Shown here: positions 8,266 to 16,325 of the stretch, in pieces
Numbering within the stretch: position 1 is the stretch's first letter
Layout of the letters: each line of letters begins with the position of its first letter
Assembly: GCF_002797575.1 (NCBI RefSeq)
Contig: NZ_PGTX01000001.1
Coordinates: 496,001-560,000, forward strand
Direction of reading: 5' to 3'
Origin: Polynucleobacter brandtiae
GTDB lineage: Bacteria; Pseudomonadota; Gammaproteobacteria; Burkholderiales; Burkholderiaceae
DNA: 64,000 nucleotides
The notes under the pieces: generated by a model
Database searches by the model: none
What the model saw: only the letters and a program-made list of their open reading frames with translations
Told to the model about the DNA's origin: nothing
Translations under genes and position numbers: made by a program

Positions 8266-8979
8266 TTACATCAGCTGCTTTAAAAGCAGCATCGATCCCG
8301 AGAAAAGTAAAATCATACCGACTGAACGCTTCATTGCGGTCTGGCTTAACCTTTTATGAAACCTGGTCCCCGCAGCAATCCCCAGAAATAATGGCACCAT
8401 CATCGTTGCTGCCAAAACCAATACATCCCAAGTCAGAATTAAATCTACGACCAACATAAAAACTAGCCGCAAAAAAGTAAGCATAAAAATAGCAAATGCC
8501 ATTGTCGCGCGGAGTACTTTAGGACTCCCAATGCGCATTCCTAAATAAGAGACATAAATAGGTCCGCCGGTCGCAAATAAAGCGGTAAAAATACCGCCAG
8601 CAATACCGAAAGGTAATGCCCACCAACGGTTAATTACTGTATGCGTCAAGGATGACTTTTGCATCAAAATACGAAAACCATTACCTGCCGCAAAGATACC
8701 CAGGGCAAGCAGTAAAGGTTCGCTTGGCGATTTAATTAAGAGAATGATTCCTAGTCCCATGCCCACTAATGTGAATGGGACTAGCCAAATCAACTCTGAC
8801 TTATTTGCATCGCCAGAGACTTTCCTCCCTAAATATAAAGATGCGCAAATATCCATAATGACCATCATCGGTACAACAGTCTTTAATGGGTACAGTTGCA
8901 CAAGCAGTGGCACTGCAACGATAGAAGAGCCAAACCCAGACACACCAAAAATAAAATAGGCGCTGAAAATGATCAGCAC
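8266..8979 (-). CDS. TauE/SafE-family sulfite/sulfonate exporter
   Basis: Polytopic inner-membrane protein of the TauE/SafE (DUF81) family. It has eight or so hydrophobic segments, the N-terminal FGVSGFGSSIVAVPLL signature and the paired GGIFTALFATGGPIYVSYL motif in the second half. Members export sulfite or sulfoacetate, or take up sulfonates. Next to a sulfite-releasing SuyAB/Xsc system, sulfite export is the natural guess. The start is a GTG. The reading frame remains open for some 15 hydrophobic codons upstream, so the true start could be slightly earlier at a rare initiator. The protein (237 residues) is near the lower family length. Confidence 0.85.
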   Translation of the reverse strand: MLIIFSAYFIFGVSGFGSSIVAVPLLVQLYPLKTVVPMMVIMDICASLYLGRKVSGDANKSELIWLVPFTLVGMGLGIILLIKSPSEPLLLALGIFAAGNGFRILMQKSSLTHTVINRWWALPFGIAGGIFTALFATGGPIYVSYLGMRIGSPKVLRATMAFAIFMLTFLRLVFMLVVDLILTWDVLVLAATMMVPLFLGIAAGTRFHKRLSQTAMKRSVGMILLFSGSMLLLKQLM

Positions 8980-9049
8980 AGAAAGTACTAGCGGTAAGGG
9001 GTGTAGAATCTCAAAAATAAGATAGCACCATCATTAGGGCTGCCAACAG

Positions 9050-10786
9050 TTAAACAATTTCTTCTACTAATATCGTTTCGCCTGGTTTCACCATGGTAAA
9101 TAACACCGGCCTTTTCTCGATACTCAGAGTACTGTCTCGTAGTTGTACTGCTGTGAAATAAGAGCGCTCTAGAGATCCAGGCTCAGGAAAATCTTCCCGA
9201 TAATGCGCCCCCCGTGAATTCTCGCGAACCAATGCCGCCTCTGTCACTGTCTTGCTGACTAAAATTAAGTTACGTAGATTCATCCAGTCTTGCCACGTGA
9301 GGTTATATGCGCGATCAATATCTCCCACTCCCATCTGACCGAGTGACTGATCTAGCTCATCTAATTTCATTTGAGCACGCAATAAGCTCTCCCGTGTTCG
9401 AGAGATACCCACGTCGGTCCACATACATTCTGCAAGTTGGTCACGAATCGATTCAATATCACCTGGAGCTCTCAAAAGCGGAGCCTCATGCGCTTGGATG
9501 CTGGCAATGACTTCGCTCATGTTGCATGGGGCTAGGGATTGGTTGGTAACCCACTTTGCCATTACATCTCCAGCAATACCACCAAAAACAGTAGAATTGG
9601 CAACTCCGTTACCACCCAAGCGGTTTGCGCCATGTACGCCACCCGTATCCTCACCGGCAGCAAAGAGACCCGGCAGGTCGGTACTGCAGTCAGGGCGAAA
9701 TACAACACCACCCATCATGTAATGCGCGGTAGGAACTACCTCCACCAAATCTTCAGCAAGATCAAACCCACTATCAGCGCAGCGTTCAACCATTCCTTTA
9801 AATAATTTACGGACAGTTTCTGGACCTAAATGACTCATTTGAATATAAACACCACCATTCGGCGATGATCGACCTGCACGAATTTCTGAATTAATAGAGC
9901 GCGAGACAATGTCACGGGTAGCCCGCTCATTGCGGGAATCATAATGACCCATAAAACGCTCTTGATCACCATTGAGTAAATATCCACCGGCACCACGCAG
10001 ACCTTCCTCAAGAACGGTACCAGTCATTCGTGTACCAGGCCCAGCCAACAACCCTGTTGGGTGAAATTGAACCATCTCCATATCTCGCAAAACTAATCCT
10101 GCACGCAAGGCCATAGCCAAACCATCGCAACTCTTATCTCCCGATGGTGTATGGTATTTATACATTGTTGGTCCACCGCCTGTTGCAAGCAAGACGGCTT
10201 TAGCTCGCACTAAAGTAAATTGACCAGTTTGCATATCAATCATCAACACTCCAGCTAATGATTTACCATCAGCGCTATGAATTAATTCCACTGCGCGATA
10301 TTCCTCAAGCCGATGAATACCTCTGGCCCAAACCTGCTCTGCCAGGCGATTAATAATTTCAATACCCGTTAGATCCCCCTTGTGGACCGTCCGATCAAAA
10401 GTTTGTCCCGCAAAGGCTTTTTGGTGAATCGTGCCATCAGGATTTCGATCAAAAAAGCACCCCAATTCATTTTCTAGCTCTCGAATACGCTCAATAGAAA
10501 TATTGGCCAATGTCCAGGCAAGCTCTTGATCACATAGCCATTTCCCACCCTCAATTGTGTCCATAAAATGCCGCTCGACCGAATCACCTTCAGCAAGCGC
10601 TACGTTATAGCCACCCTGCACCATACGTGTACAACCGCATTTACCTAGCAGCCCTTTGACAGCAATCGTAATATGCAAATCAGGGTTAGTCTGATGAGCA
10701 TGGAGGGCCGCAAATAGACCAGCGCCACCAGAACCCAAAATAAGAATATCTGTCTCTAAAGTCTTAATATTAGACACAGTGCTCAT
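9050..10786 (-). CDS. FAD-dependent fumarate reductase/succinate dehydrogenase-like flavoprotein with altered active site
   Basis: Flavoprotein subunit of a dicarboxylate oxidoreductase. It has the FAD dinucleotide motif GSGGAGL (about 18-24), VQFHPTG with the substrate His, RDIVSR with the catalytic Arg, AHYMMGG and NRLGGNGVANS. Two positions differ from classic SdhA/FrdA by my alignment. The His that covalently holds FAD is Cys52 (GCTRMVQGG instead of SHTVAAQGG), so FAD is probably non-covalent. The substrate-contacting Thr before the conserved Glu is Glu260 (LEEGLRG instead of ITEGxRG). It is the last gene of the operon, and its ATG overlaps the hydratase beta stop by 4 bases. L-aspartate oxidase is unlikely because the gene is linked to its own Fe-S and membrane subunits. 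Confidence 0.82.
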   Translation of the reverse strand: MSTVSNIKTLETDILILGSGGAGLFAALHAHQTNPDLHITIAVKGLLGKCGCTRMVQGGYNVALAEGDSVERHFMDTIEGGKWLCDQELAWTLANISIERIRELENELGCFFDRNPDGTIHQKAFAGQTFDRTVHKGDLTGIEIINRLAEQVWARGIHRLEEYRAVELIHSADGKSLAGVLMIDMQTGQFTLVRAKAVLLATGGGPTMYKYHTPSGDKSCDGLAMALRAGLVLRDMEMVQFHPTGLLAGPGTRMTGTVLEEGLRGAGGYLLNGDQERFMGHYDSRNERATRDIVSRSINSEIRAGRSSPNGGVYIQMSHLGPETVRKLFKGMVERCADSGFDLAEDLVEVVPTAHYMMGGVVFRPDCSTDLPGLFAAGEDTGGVHGANRLGGNGVANSTVFGGIAGDVMAKWVTNQSLAPCNMSEVIASIQAHEAPLLRAPGDIESIRDQLAECMWTDVGISRTRESLLRAQMKLDELDQSLGQMGVGDIDRAYNLTWQDWMNLRNLILVSKTVTEAALVRENSRGAHYREDFPEPGSLERSYFTAVQLRDSTLSIEKRPVLFTMVKPGETILVEEIV

Positions 10787-11394
10787 GATGGAATCCCCAG
10801 ACTTTTAAGAACTTCAACAGCATTGCGAGCAACATCACTTTTAACTTCCTGATAAATACTTCCGCCATGACTATCCATTGCCACTAGTAATGGCCCAAAA
10901 TCTTTAATCTTGAAACGCCAAAGGGACTCTGGATTAAGGTCATCCATATCTACATCCTCAATTTGCTCTATCCAAGTAGTTTCTAATGCAGCTGTACCAC
11001 CGATGATTGCAAGGTAAACACCACCCAACTGCGCAAATGCATCAGCAGAAGCCTCCCGCATTCCACCCTTGCCAACAATCATACGAACACCATTTTGCGT
11101 CATGAGCGGCCTTGTAAATCGCTCCATCCGATCAGAGGTTGTTGTACCAATACAAATAGGCTGATAGCCAGCCGGAAATTCTGCACACACTTCAACTTTA
11201 CGAACATTAGGCGCTGTATGAATCACTGCATGGCCCGATAAGTCAAACTTCGTCTTGCGTCCATGATCAAATAAATGAATCTGAGTTGCGTCCCGAATAC
11301 CAAATAAAGTGTTTTGTAAAGTGACGGTGTCATTAATCTTCAAACGGCGAATACTAGCTTCGCTTACCGGTGTAGAGAGGTTGTAGTGAGCCAT
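10783..11394 (-). CDS. Class I fumarase/tartrate dehydratase-type hydratase, beta subunit
   Basis: Beta (C-terminal swivelling) subunit of an Fe-S hydro-lyase of the FumA/TtdB family, 203 residues. The domain is recognisable from the N-terminal LSTPVSEASIRRLKINDTV, the SDRM segment and ALETTWIEQIEDVDMDDL with ESLWRFKIKDFGP. Two usual substrate-loop motifs are changed: HAGP is HTAP (59-62) and GPTTS is GTTTS (83-87). These changes suggest a substrate other than fumarate/malate or tartrate, such as a substituted succinate or fumarate derivative; this is inference. It lies 8 bases after the alpha subunit and overlaps the flavoprotein start, so translation is coupled. Confidence 0.82.
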   Translation of the reverse strand: MAHYNLSTPVSEASIRRLKINDTVTLQNTLFGIRDATQIHLFDHGRKTKFDLSGHAVIHTAPNVRKVEVCAEFPAGYQPICIGTTTSDRMERFTRPLMTQNGVRMIVGKGGMREASADAFAQLGGVYLAIIGGTAALETTWIEQIEDVDMDDLNPESLWRFKIKDFGPLLVAMDSHGGSIYQEVKSDVARNAVEVLKSLGIPS

Positions 11395-11402
11395 ATTCTT
11401 TC

Positions 11403-12281
11403 CTAAAAACCGTAACTAACACCATCAGGCGTAAAGGTAGCGCGCGCGCGTCTTGCAGAGTGACATTGCATATTCACGGCAACTGGATTCATAGTGATGT
11501 GGGTTGCAGCTAACTCAACATGCACAGCGAATGCAGTACCATCACCACCGAGACCCTGAGGGCCAATACCTAAGCGATTGACCGCTGCACTGAGTTCTTG
11601 CTCTAATTTTGCACCCTCTATATCAGTGCATGCGCTACCAAGCGGTCTTGTTGCAGCTCGCTTAGCCATAGCAACACATAAATCCGATGTTCCACCCACG
11701 CCAACCCCAACAATTGTAGGCGGGCAAGTTTTTCCACCAGATGCCACTACACTCTCAATAACGAAAGCTTTCACTCCCAGAATTCCTTCAGCAGGAATAG
11801 CCATCTTCAAATAAGAATTATTTTCTGAGCCACTCCCCTTCGGAATCATTTCAATTTCAACAGACTCATCATCGTCACTAAAGTCAATATGAATTGCCGG
11901 CATATCAATACCGCAAGAAGTATGATTATTTTTGCGCGTAATGGGATGAACTACTGATGAACGCAGAGGATACTCTGTCGTGGCACGTTCACACCCTTTA
12001 CGAATAGCCGCCTTTAAGGCAACACCATCAAAGTCCACATTACGACCAATCTTAACGTTATAAATAGGCAAACCCGTATCCTGGCACAGTAAGTTGTCCT
12101 CCCGCTCAGCTACGGCAATATTGGTCACCATAGTCTGTAGCACTACCTGGGCACGGCTATCCGACTCTGACTTATTCAGTCGATCAATCCCTAATTTGAT
12201 ATCGTCTGGGAGTATTTTGAGGGCCCGAATATACAGCTCTTTACAAGCCTCTTCGACTACTTTCATTTGTAGCTGCATCAT
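11403..12281 (-). CDS. Class I fumarase/tartrate dehydratase-type hydratase, alpha subunit
   Basis: Catalytic Fe-S subunit. The expected cluster cysteines are visible in LCQDTGLP, GGKTCPPTIVGVGVGG and NMQCHSARRA, and RSSVVHPITRKN is also typical of the family. I choose the ATG at 12281, with GG-rich sequence before it, 8 bases after the sdhD-like stop. The longer frame to 12377 would overlap that gene by almost 90 bases and has no family match. From this start the product is 292 residues, usual for two-subunit enzymes. It sits between the membrane anchors and the beta subunit, an order that ties a hydration step to a quinone-linked dehydrogenation step. Confidence 0.85.
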   Translation of the reverse strand: MMQLQMKVVEEACKELYIRALKILPDDIKLGIDRLNKSESDSRAQVVLQTMVTNIAVAEREDNLLCQDTGLPIYNVKIGRNVDFDGVALKAAIRKGCERATTEYPLRSSVVHPITRKNNHTSCGIDMPAIHIDFSDDDESVEIEMIPKGSGSENNSYLKMAIPAEGILGVKAFVIESVVASGGKTCPPTIVGVGVGGTSDLCVAMAKRAATRPLGSACTDIEGAKLEQELSAAVNRLGIGPQGLGGDGTAFAVHVELAATHITMNPVAVNMQCHSARRARATFTPDGVSYGF

Positions 12282-12289
12282 ATTTCCAA

Positions 12290-12649
12290 TCAGTTTGCTA
12301 ATGCTAAAAATAGAATTCCCGATAGAATAGACATCACAATCGCTGCCTGAGTCCATCCCTTGCGTAACCCGCGCCATGTACCAAATTCAATGATCAACAA
12401 GCGCACACCACCAATTAAATGGATCGTCAGGAGAGTGACTAATCCCCATTCACCGACTTTAATAATCCAAAAGTCAGTCAGTTTTAAATAACGATCAAAT
12501 TCATCTGCGCCATATAGTGATTGTGAGAGCAAAAAGAAGTGAACGGGTAGAAAGCAAGCAAGCAGTAGCCCAGAAACACGATGTGCCATATAAATAAAAT
12601 AAGACGAGTGGGACTTAGCGCGACGATCTAGGGTTGGCCTACTCCTCAT
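12290..12649 (-). CDS. Succinate dehydrogenase/fumarate reductase-type membrane anchor (SdhC/D-like)
   Basis: Small integral-membrane cytochrome b subunit, 119 residues, with three hydrophobic segments. YMAHRVSGLLLACFLPVHFF starts the first helix and carries the HRxSG quinone-site signature. TLLTIHLIGGVRLLIIE in the second helix supplies a likely haem His. It overlaps the stop of the preceding anchor by 4 bases. With that gene it should hold the Fe-S and flavoprotein subunits on the cytoplasmic face of the membrane and pass electrons to or from quinone. Confidence 0.8.
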   Translation of the reverse strand: MRSRPTLDRRAKSHSSYFIYMAHRVSGLLLACFLPVHFFLLSQSLYGADEFDRYLKLTDFWIIKVGEWGLVTLLTIHLIGGVRLLIIEFGTWRGLRKGWTQAAIVMSILSGILFLALAN

Positions 12650-12999
12650 TGGCCGACCCCGCCTGAAAAGACTCCCACTACTGCAGTTGTTCCCAGCGTC
12701 ATGATTAGTAAAGCTAAGATCCAGGGGAAAATTTCTACTTTTGAAGAATATGGAAAATTTTCCCGCAAAATATTAGCCAAACCAATCGGAGCATGAACCA
12801 GGCAAGCCAATACAAATACCTCATAGAAAATAGCAAAAATCCAATTACCTTGAGTTCGCCCTAATATTTCACCCGCAGTAAGGCCGCCCCGAATCGCATA
12901 GAACATGATTAGTAAGTGGATGACAACGCATAGGCCTAAAACCATTGCACTGATACGCTGTGCATACCATAGCTTTGCTTGCAAAATAGTTGAGCTCAT
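12646..12999 (-). CDS. Succinate dehydrogenase/fumarate reductase-type membrane anchor, second subunit
   Basis: 117-residue membrane subunit with three hydrophobic segments. WYAQRISAMVLGLCVVIHLL opens the first helix with an Arg-Ile-Ser quinone-site motif and a possible haem His. VLACLVHAPIGLANIL gives a second His, and the C-terminal LALLIMTLGTTAVVGVF is the third helix. It starts 4 bases inside the end of the Fe-S subunit gene and ends 4 bases inside the next anchor, so the three genes are translationally coupled. Which anchor is C and which is D is not settled from sequence. Confidence 0.78.
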   Translation of the reverse strand: MSSTILQAKLWYAQRISAMVLGLCVVIHLLIMFYAIRGGLTAGEILGRTQGNWIFAIFYEVFVLACLVHAPIGLANILRENFPYSSKVEIFPWILALLIMTLGTTAVVGVFSGGVGQ

Positions 13000-13727
13000 A
13001 ACTTACCCCACTTACTGCCACGCACTGCAGCTCTTGCTACAAGCTTTTTTAGACCAGAAATACCAGCAGTTGGCGCCAACTGTTTTGGGCAGCGCTCCGA
13101 ACAACTTCCATGGGTGTGACAAGTATGGCAACCTGCATCCCCCGCTACAGCGCGCAATCGATCTAGCTGTTGCACATCACGCACATCGTTCGTCAATGTC
13201 CAGGCACGATTGAGTGCCGCTGGCCCCAAATAATCGGTACGGCTAGCAACAACATCACATGATGCATAGCAAACTGCGCAGCCAATACATTCAATCCCGG
13301 CATTTGCCAATTGACGCTCTTCAGAATCAGGCTTGACTTGAGCAAAATCGTCAAAGCGTGTTTGCTCACCTTTAAAGAATCCCACAGCACCTTTCCATTT
13401 ATTAAAAAACTCGCGCATATCAGTCGCTAAGTCTTTTATGACAGGCAGGTTGTTGAGTGGGGCAATCTCTAATGAGTCGCCCTCAACAATTTTCGCCACA
13501 TGTGTTCTACAGGTCCAACGGGCAACACCATTGACTGTCATTGCGCAGGATCCACACATACCCACCCTGCATGCAAATCGGTAGCTCAGCGTTGGGTCAA
13601 GCTTCCTCTGAATATAGGTCACTACATCTAGGACGGTTTGATTGGAATTGCGCGGTACCAGGTATTCCACAAATTCACCCTGATCGGTGCCACGCCAGAC
13701 ATTCACTTTGAGATTGGATTCAGACAT
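12996..13727 (-). CDS. Fumarate reductase/succinate dehydrogenase-type iron-sulfur subunit
   Basis: Electron-transfer subunit with three clusters. CRVGMCGSC plus a following RWTC bind [2Fe-2S] (about residues 56-78), CIGCAVCYASC starts the [4Fe-4S] site, and CHTHGSCSERCP fits the FrdB-type C-x5-C-x3-C [3Fe-4S] motif better than the SdhB form. The start is taken as the ATG at 13727; the frame also opens at a TTG two codons earlier. It is the first gene of the six-gene operon B-anchor-anchor-hydratase alpha-hydratase beta-A, divergent from lysR by about 100 AT-rich bases. The separation of the Fe-S and flavoprotein genes by a hydratase is not the housekeeping sdhCDAB order. Confidence 0.86.
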   Translation of the reverse strand: MSESNLKVNVWRGTDQGEFVEYLVPRNSNQTVLDVVTYIQRKLDPTLSYRFACRVGMCGSCAMTVNGVARWTCRTHVAKIVEGDSLEIAPLNNLPVIKDLATDMREFFNKWKGAVGFFKGEQTRFDDFAQVKPDSEERQLANAGIECIGCAVCYASCDVVASRTDYLGPAALNRAWTLTNDVRDVQQLDRLRAVAGDAGCHTCHTHGSCSERCPKQLAPTAGISGLKKLVARAAVRGSKWGKL

Positions 13728-13829
13728 AGACAAATTATATCGATATACAGTAAAAAATAAATCGAATATAATTTTCTTTGAGATAAAGAATTTATTTATA
13801 TAAAAAGAGTACCTACCCCTTTCAAGCCC
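13728..13829. promoter_or_regulatory. Divergent promoter region for the dehydrogenase/hydratase operon and lysR
   Basis: A very AT-rich 102-base gap with the perfect palindrome ATATCGATAT (13737-13746) next to the Fe-S gene start and a TTTATTTATATAAA segment near lysR. LysR regulators normally bind such divergent gaps at T-N11-A sites; several loose matches exist and none stands out. Confidence 0.45.
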
Positions 13830-14729
13830 ATGTCCAGCATTCGAGTTCTCAAAAATTTCTTAGCGATTACCCGCCACAAAAGTGTAGCTGCAGCTGCCCG
13901 TGAGATTGGTTTGACGGCAGCAGCAGCTGGCCAGCAGCTTCAACAATTAGAGTCCGATGTTGGTGTGACGCTATTTGACCGAACAAAGCGCTCTCTTATT
14001 CTCAATCACCAAGGAAGGGCTCTGGTCGAACCCATTCAAGAAATTGTGGCTCGATATGAGTCTCTGGGGTCAAACTTCAAATCAGATTTAAGCGGCACAC
14101 TGGTTCTAGGGGCGCTTGTATCTACACTGATGGGAGCCTTTGGTAGCACCTTAAATCAATTAAAAAAGCAATATCCAAATCTGGAAATCAAGCTGATTGC
14201 TGGCTTATCTAACAATTTTTTAGATCAACTCATTGAGGGAGCACTAGATGCCGCTATTGTTACCGAGTCTCCGTATACCTTACCCCAGAACATACAGTGG
14301 ACCGAACTCTATACCGAGCCCATGATTCTGATTTATCCAAACTTCAAGAGCAAAGCTAGGCGCATACCTCGAGAACTATCAAGCGAATTGCCCTTTATTC
14401 GCTTTGAAAGAAACACCTGGACCGGTCACCTCGTAGATCAGACGATCAAAGCAAATAAGCTAATTATTCAAGAAAGTATGGAGCTGAACTCCGTTGAGGC
14501 GATTATCGAACTGGTTCGACAGGGTCACGGCTTCTCCGTCGTTCCAAAACTTGCCAATATTGCCTGGGAAGATGATCGCCAATTAGCAATATCACCACTT
14601 TCTGGAAAAACAATCTTCAGAAAAGTAGGTTTACTAGAGCGTAGAAAACACTCTCGTCAAAATATGACGCAAGAAATTAAAAGGCTCTTTCTAGAGCAGT
14701 TCATTGCGAAAGAGGCGCATCTTACATAG
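13830..14729 (+). CDS. LysR-family transcriptional regulator
   Basis: 299-residue regulator with an N-terminal winged helix at about residues 3-62 (FLAITRHKSVAAAAREIGLTAAAAGQQLQQLE, then LFDRTKRSLILNHQG). A periplasmic-binding-like effector domain spans about 88-290 (GTLVLGALVSTLMGAF, LDAAIVTESP, VRQGHGFSVVP). It is divergent from the six-gene dehydrogenase/hydratase operon and is the obvious candidate to control it, probably in response to the substrate or a product. Position is the only evidence for its target. Confidence 0.9.
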   Translation: MSSIRVLKNFLAITRHKSVAAAAREIGLTAAAAGQQLQQLESDVGVTLFDRTKRSLILNHQGRALVEPIQEIVARYESLGSNFKSDLSGTLVLGALVSTLMGAFGSTLNQLKKQYPNLEIKLIAGLSNNFLDQLIEGALDAAIVTESPYTLPQNIQWTELYTEPMILIYPNFKSKARRIPRELSSELPFIRFERNTWTGHLVDQTIKANKLIIQESMELNSVEAIIELVRQGHGFSVVPKLANIAWEDDRQLAISPLSGKTIFRKVGLLERRKHSRQNMTQEIKRLFLEQFIAKEAHLT

Positions 14730-14778
14730 ACTCAGGGGTGAGTATTCATAAAAAATTGGCATCAATACGAGTTTTAAT

Positions 14779-15153
14779 CTACCGACATCGATATTGCTCC
14801 GAGAAAAAACGGATCAATGTTTTAGCCGCTCGCTCTTGATTAAATTGAGAATGGCTCTGGTTCCAGGTCAAAAACGCCTGCAAGATTGCTTCTCTCGTAC
14901 CAGATTCTGAAGAGAGACAGATGTTCGGCTTGAGCTGAGGATTGCGATTAGCTAAGTAGGATTGATAAACACCCTCCCCAAATCCAAAACAGAAGTTTTG
15001 CGCATCAACATCATTTAGATCTTTACAAAGCGCTACTAGAGCTTGAGTGGAAGCATCATTCTTAGGTAAATTCACTTGAGAAAATACACTAGAGTAAGGA
15101 GCTATCCCTACTCCCAGCATTACTACTAGCAACATCATTCGAACTTTATTCAT
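14779..15153 (-). CDS. Secreted Rap1a/Tai-like domain protein
   Basis: 124-residue exported protein with an N-terminal signal (KVRMMLLVVMLGVGIAPYSSVFS). Four cysteines lie in the arrangement seen in Rap1a/Tai immunity-like domains: LCKDLN, FCFGFGEGVYQSYL, NICLSSES and EQYRC. The family is named after proteins that neutralise type VI amidase effectors, but many stand-alone members have no effector nearby and an unknown role, as here. It lies 18 bases downstream of the DUF3300 gene on the same strand and is probably cotranscribed. No toxin gene is visible. Confidence 0.6.
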   Translation of the reverse strand: MNKVRMMLLVVMLGVGIAPYSSVFSQVNLPKNDASTQALVALCKDLNDVDAQNFCFGFGEGVYQSYLANRNPQLKPNICLSSESGTREAILQAFLTWNQSHSQFNQERAAKTLIRFFSEQYRCR

Positions 15154-15171
15154 GGGTAATGCCTTCTTCGG

Positions 15172-16290
15172 TTAGCGTCTAAATCCACCCATATGACCGC
15201 CGCCAAATCCACCTCGGCCACCATATCGACTATCGGCAAAACGATCATTTCGAGCCTGAGCTCTCATGGCGTTTTCTTGTGCAGCTTCTCGATCAATGTT
15301 CGGGTTAGCTCGATCTTGCTGCTGATCATTACGCGCCTCCTGATTCAGACGATTCGCTTGCGCTTGCTCTTGGGATGTTGCATCCTTTTGAAAAGCAGTG
15401 TTGGCCTTCTGATCGGCTGACTTTAAATCTTGCCGATCCTGAGGAGTGGCATTGTTTTTCCAATCATTGAGTAAGCGTTGTTGATTCTGAATGCTACTGG
15501 GCCCAATTAAACCTCTAGAGGATCGTGCCGATGCGTTGGTGTTGTTCACGTTAATCGTGCCACTTGACCAGCTCGGTGTTGACCAAAATGACTCTCCAAC
15601 AGCGAGACCCAAACCAAATGACATAGCGCCCCATGCTGGATTGTAAGCAGGGTAAGGAGGATACTCAGGATAGGGCCATGCACCATAAACTACCGTAGGG
15701 TTATAGCTTGGCACATACACAACTTGTGCATTAGCGGGAAGAATTAAGATGTTACCGCTAGCATCTACGCTAACTGTCATTTGCTGATTTGATTTTAAAG
15801 TTCCCGCTTGAACAGCGCGTTTACGTAAAATCTGAACAGCCTGCATCGTATCTGCGGCCTGTAATTTATATGCATTGCCCAGATTTTGAGTCCATTGCAA
15901 TTGACTTCCCATCATATTGAAGGCCTGTGGAAAGGAAATCAACGATTTAACACTGTCGTTCCATGACTGCGCCTTCAGGGCATTTTGTAAAGCTGAGCCA
16001 CTCAAACCAGAGTTACCTCTTCGCCAGTTATAGGCTTCAGCCACCTCAAGTGGATAAGTAGACGCCAGCAGCATTAACGATAGCAATGAGTCTGGGTAAA
16101 GTGCAATCGGAGAAACTAATGACTGTAATTGGGCAGAAGATATTCGTTGCGGAGTGCTGTCAAAGGCAGCGCTCTGGGTATAAGCCTGCGGAAAGGAGGC
16201 ACTCTGAGAATAGGGATCACTGTTACCAGTACAGCCAACAAAAAAAGCCGTGCTAGCAATCAAAAATCCTATTTTGAGTTGAGTCTTCAT
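15172..16290 (-). CDS. DUF3300 lipoprotein
   Basis: 372-residue envelope protein. The N-terminus ends in a lipobox (STAFFVGC), so it is probably a lipoprotein. Residues ~50-215 are the DUF3300 domain: LVSPIALYPDSLLSLMLLASTYPLEVAEA and the AQVVYVPSYNPTVVYG strand. The rest is low complexity, rich in Gln, Asn, Asp and Ala, and ends in an Arg/Gly/Phe tail (GGRGGFGGGHMGGFRR). The function of the family is not known; members are found in the cell envelope of many Proteobacteria. It is paired with the Rap1a-like gene downstream. Confidence 0.8.
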   Translation of the reverse strand: MKTQLKIGFLIASTAFFVGCTGNSDPYSQSASFPQAYTQSAAFDSTPQRISSAQLQSLVSPIALYPDSLLSLMLLASTYPLEVAEAYNWRRGNSGLSGSALQNALKAQSWNDSVKSLISFPQAFNMMGSQLQWTQNLGNAYKLQAADTMQAVQILRKRAVQAGTLKSNQQMTVSVDASGNILILPANAQVVYVPSYNPTVVYGAWPYPEYPPYPAYNPAWGAMSFGLGLAVGESFWSTPSWSSGTINVNNTNASARSSRGLIGPSSIQNQQRLLNDWKNNATPQDRQDLKSADQKANTAFQKDATSQEQAQANRLNQEARNDQQQDRANPNIDREAAQENAMRAQARNDRFADSRYGGRGGFGGGHMGGFRR

Positions 16291-16325
16291 AAAGAACTGG
16301 GCCCCACTATGTTCAATACTGCTGG

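Noticed and set aside
12282..12377. N-terminal extension of the hydratase alpha subunit
   Set aside because: It overlaps the membrane anchor gene by nearly 90 bases and has no similarity to the family; the ATG at 12281 is better.
14779..16290. Rap1a-like protein as immunity gene of a type VI toxin pair
   Set aside because: The neighbour is a DUF3300 lipoprotein, with no toxin domain and no type VI genes in the window.
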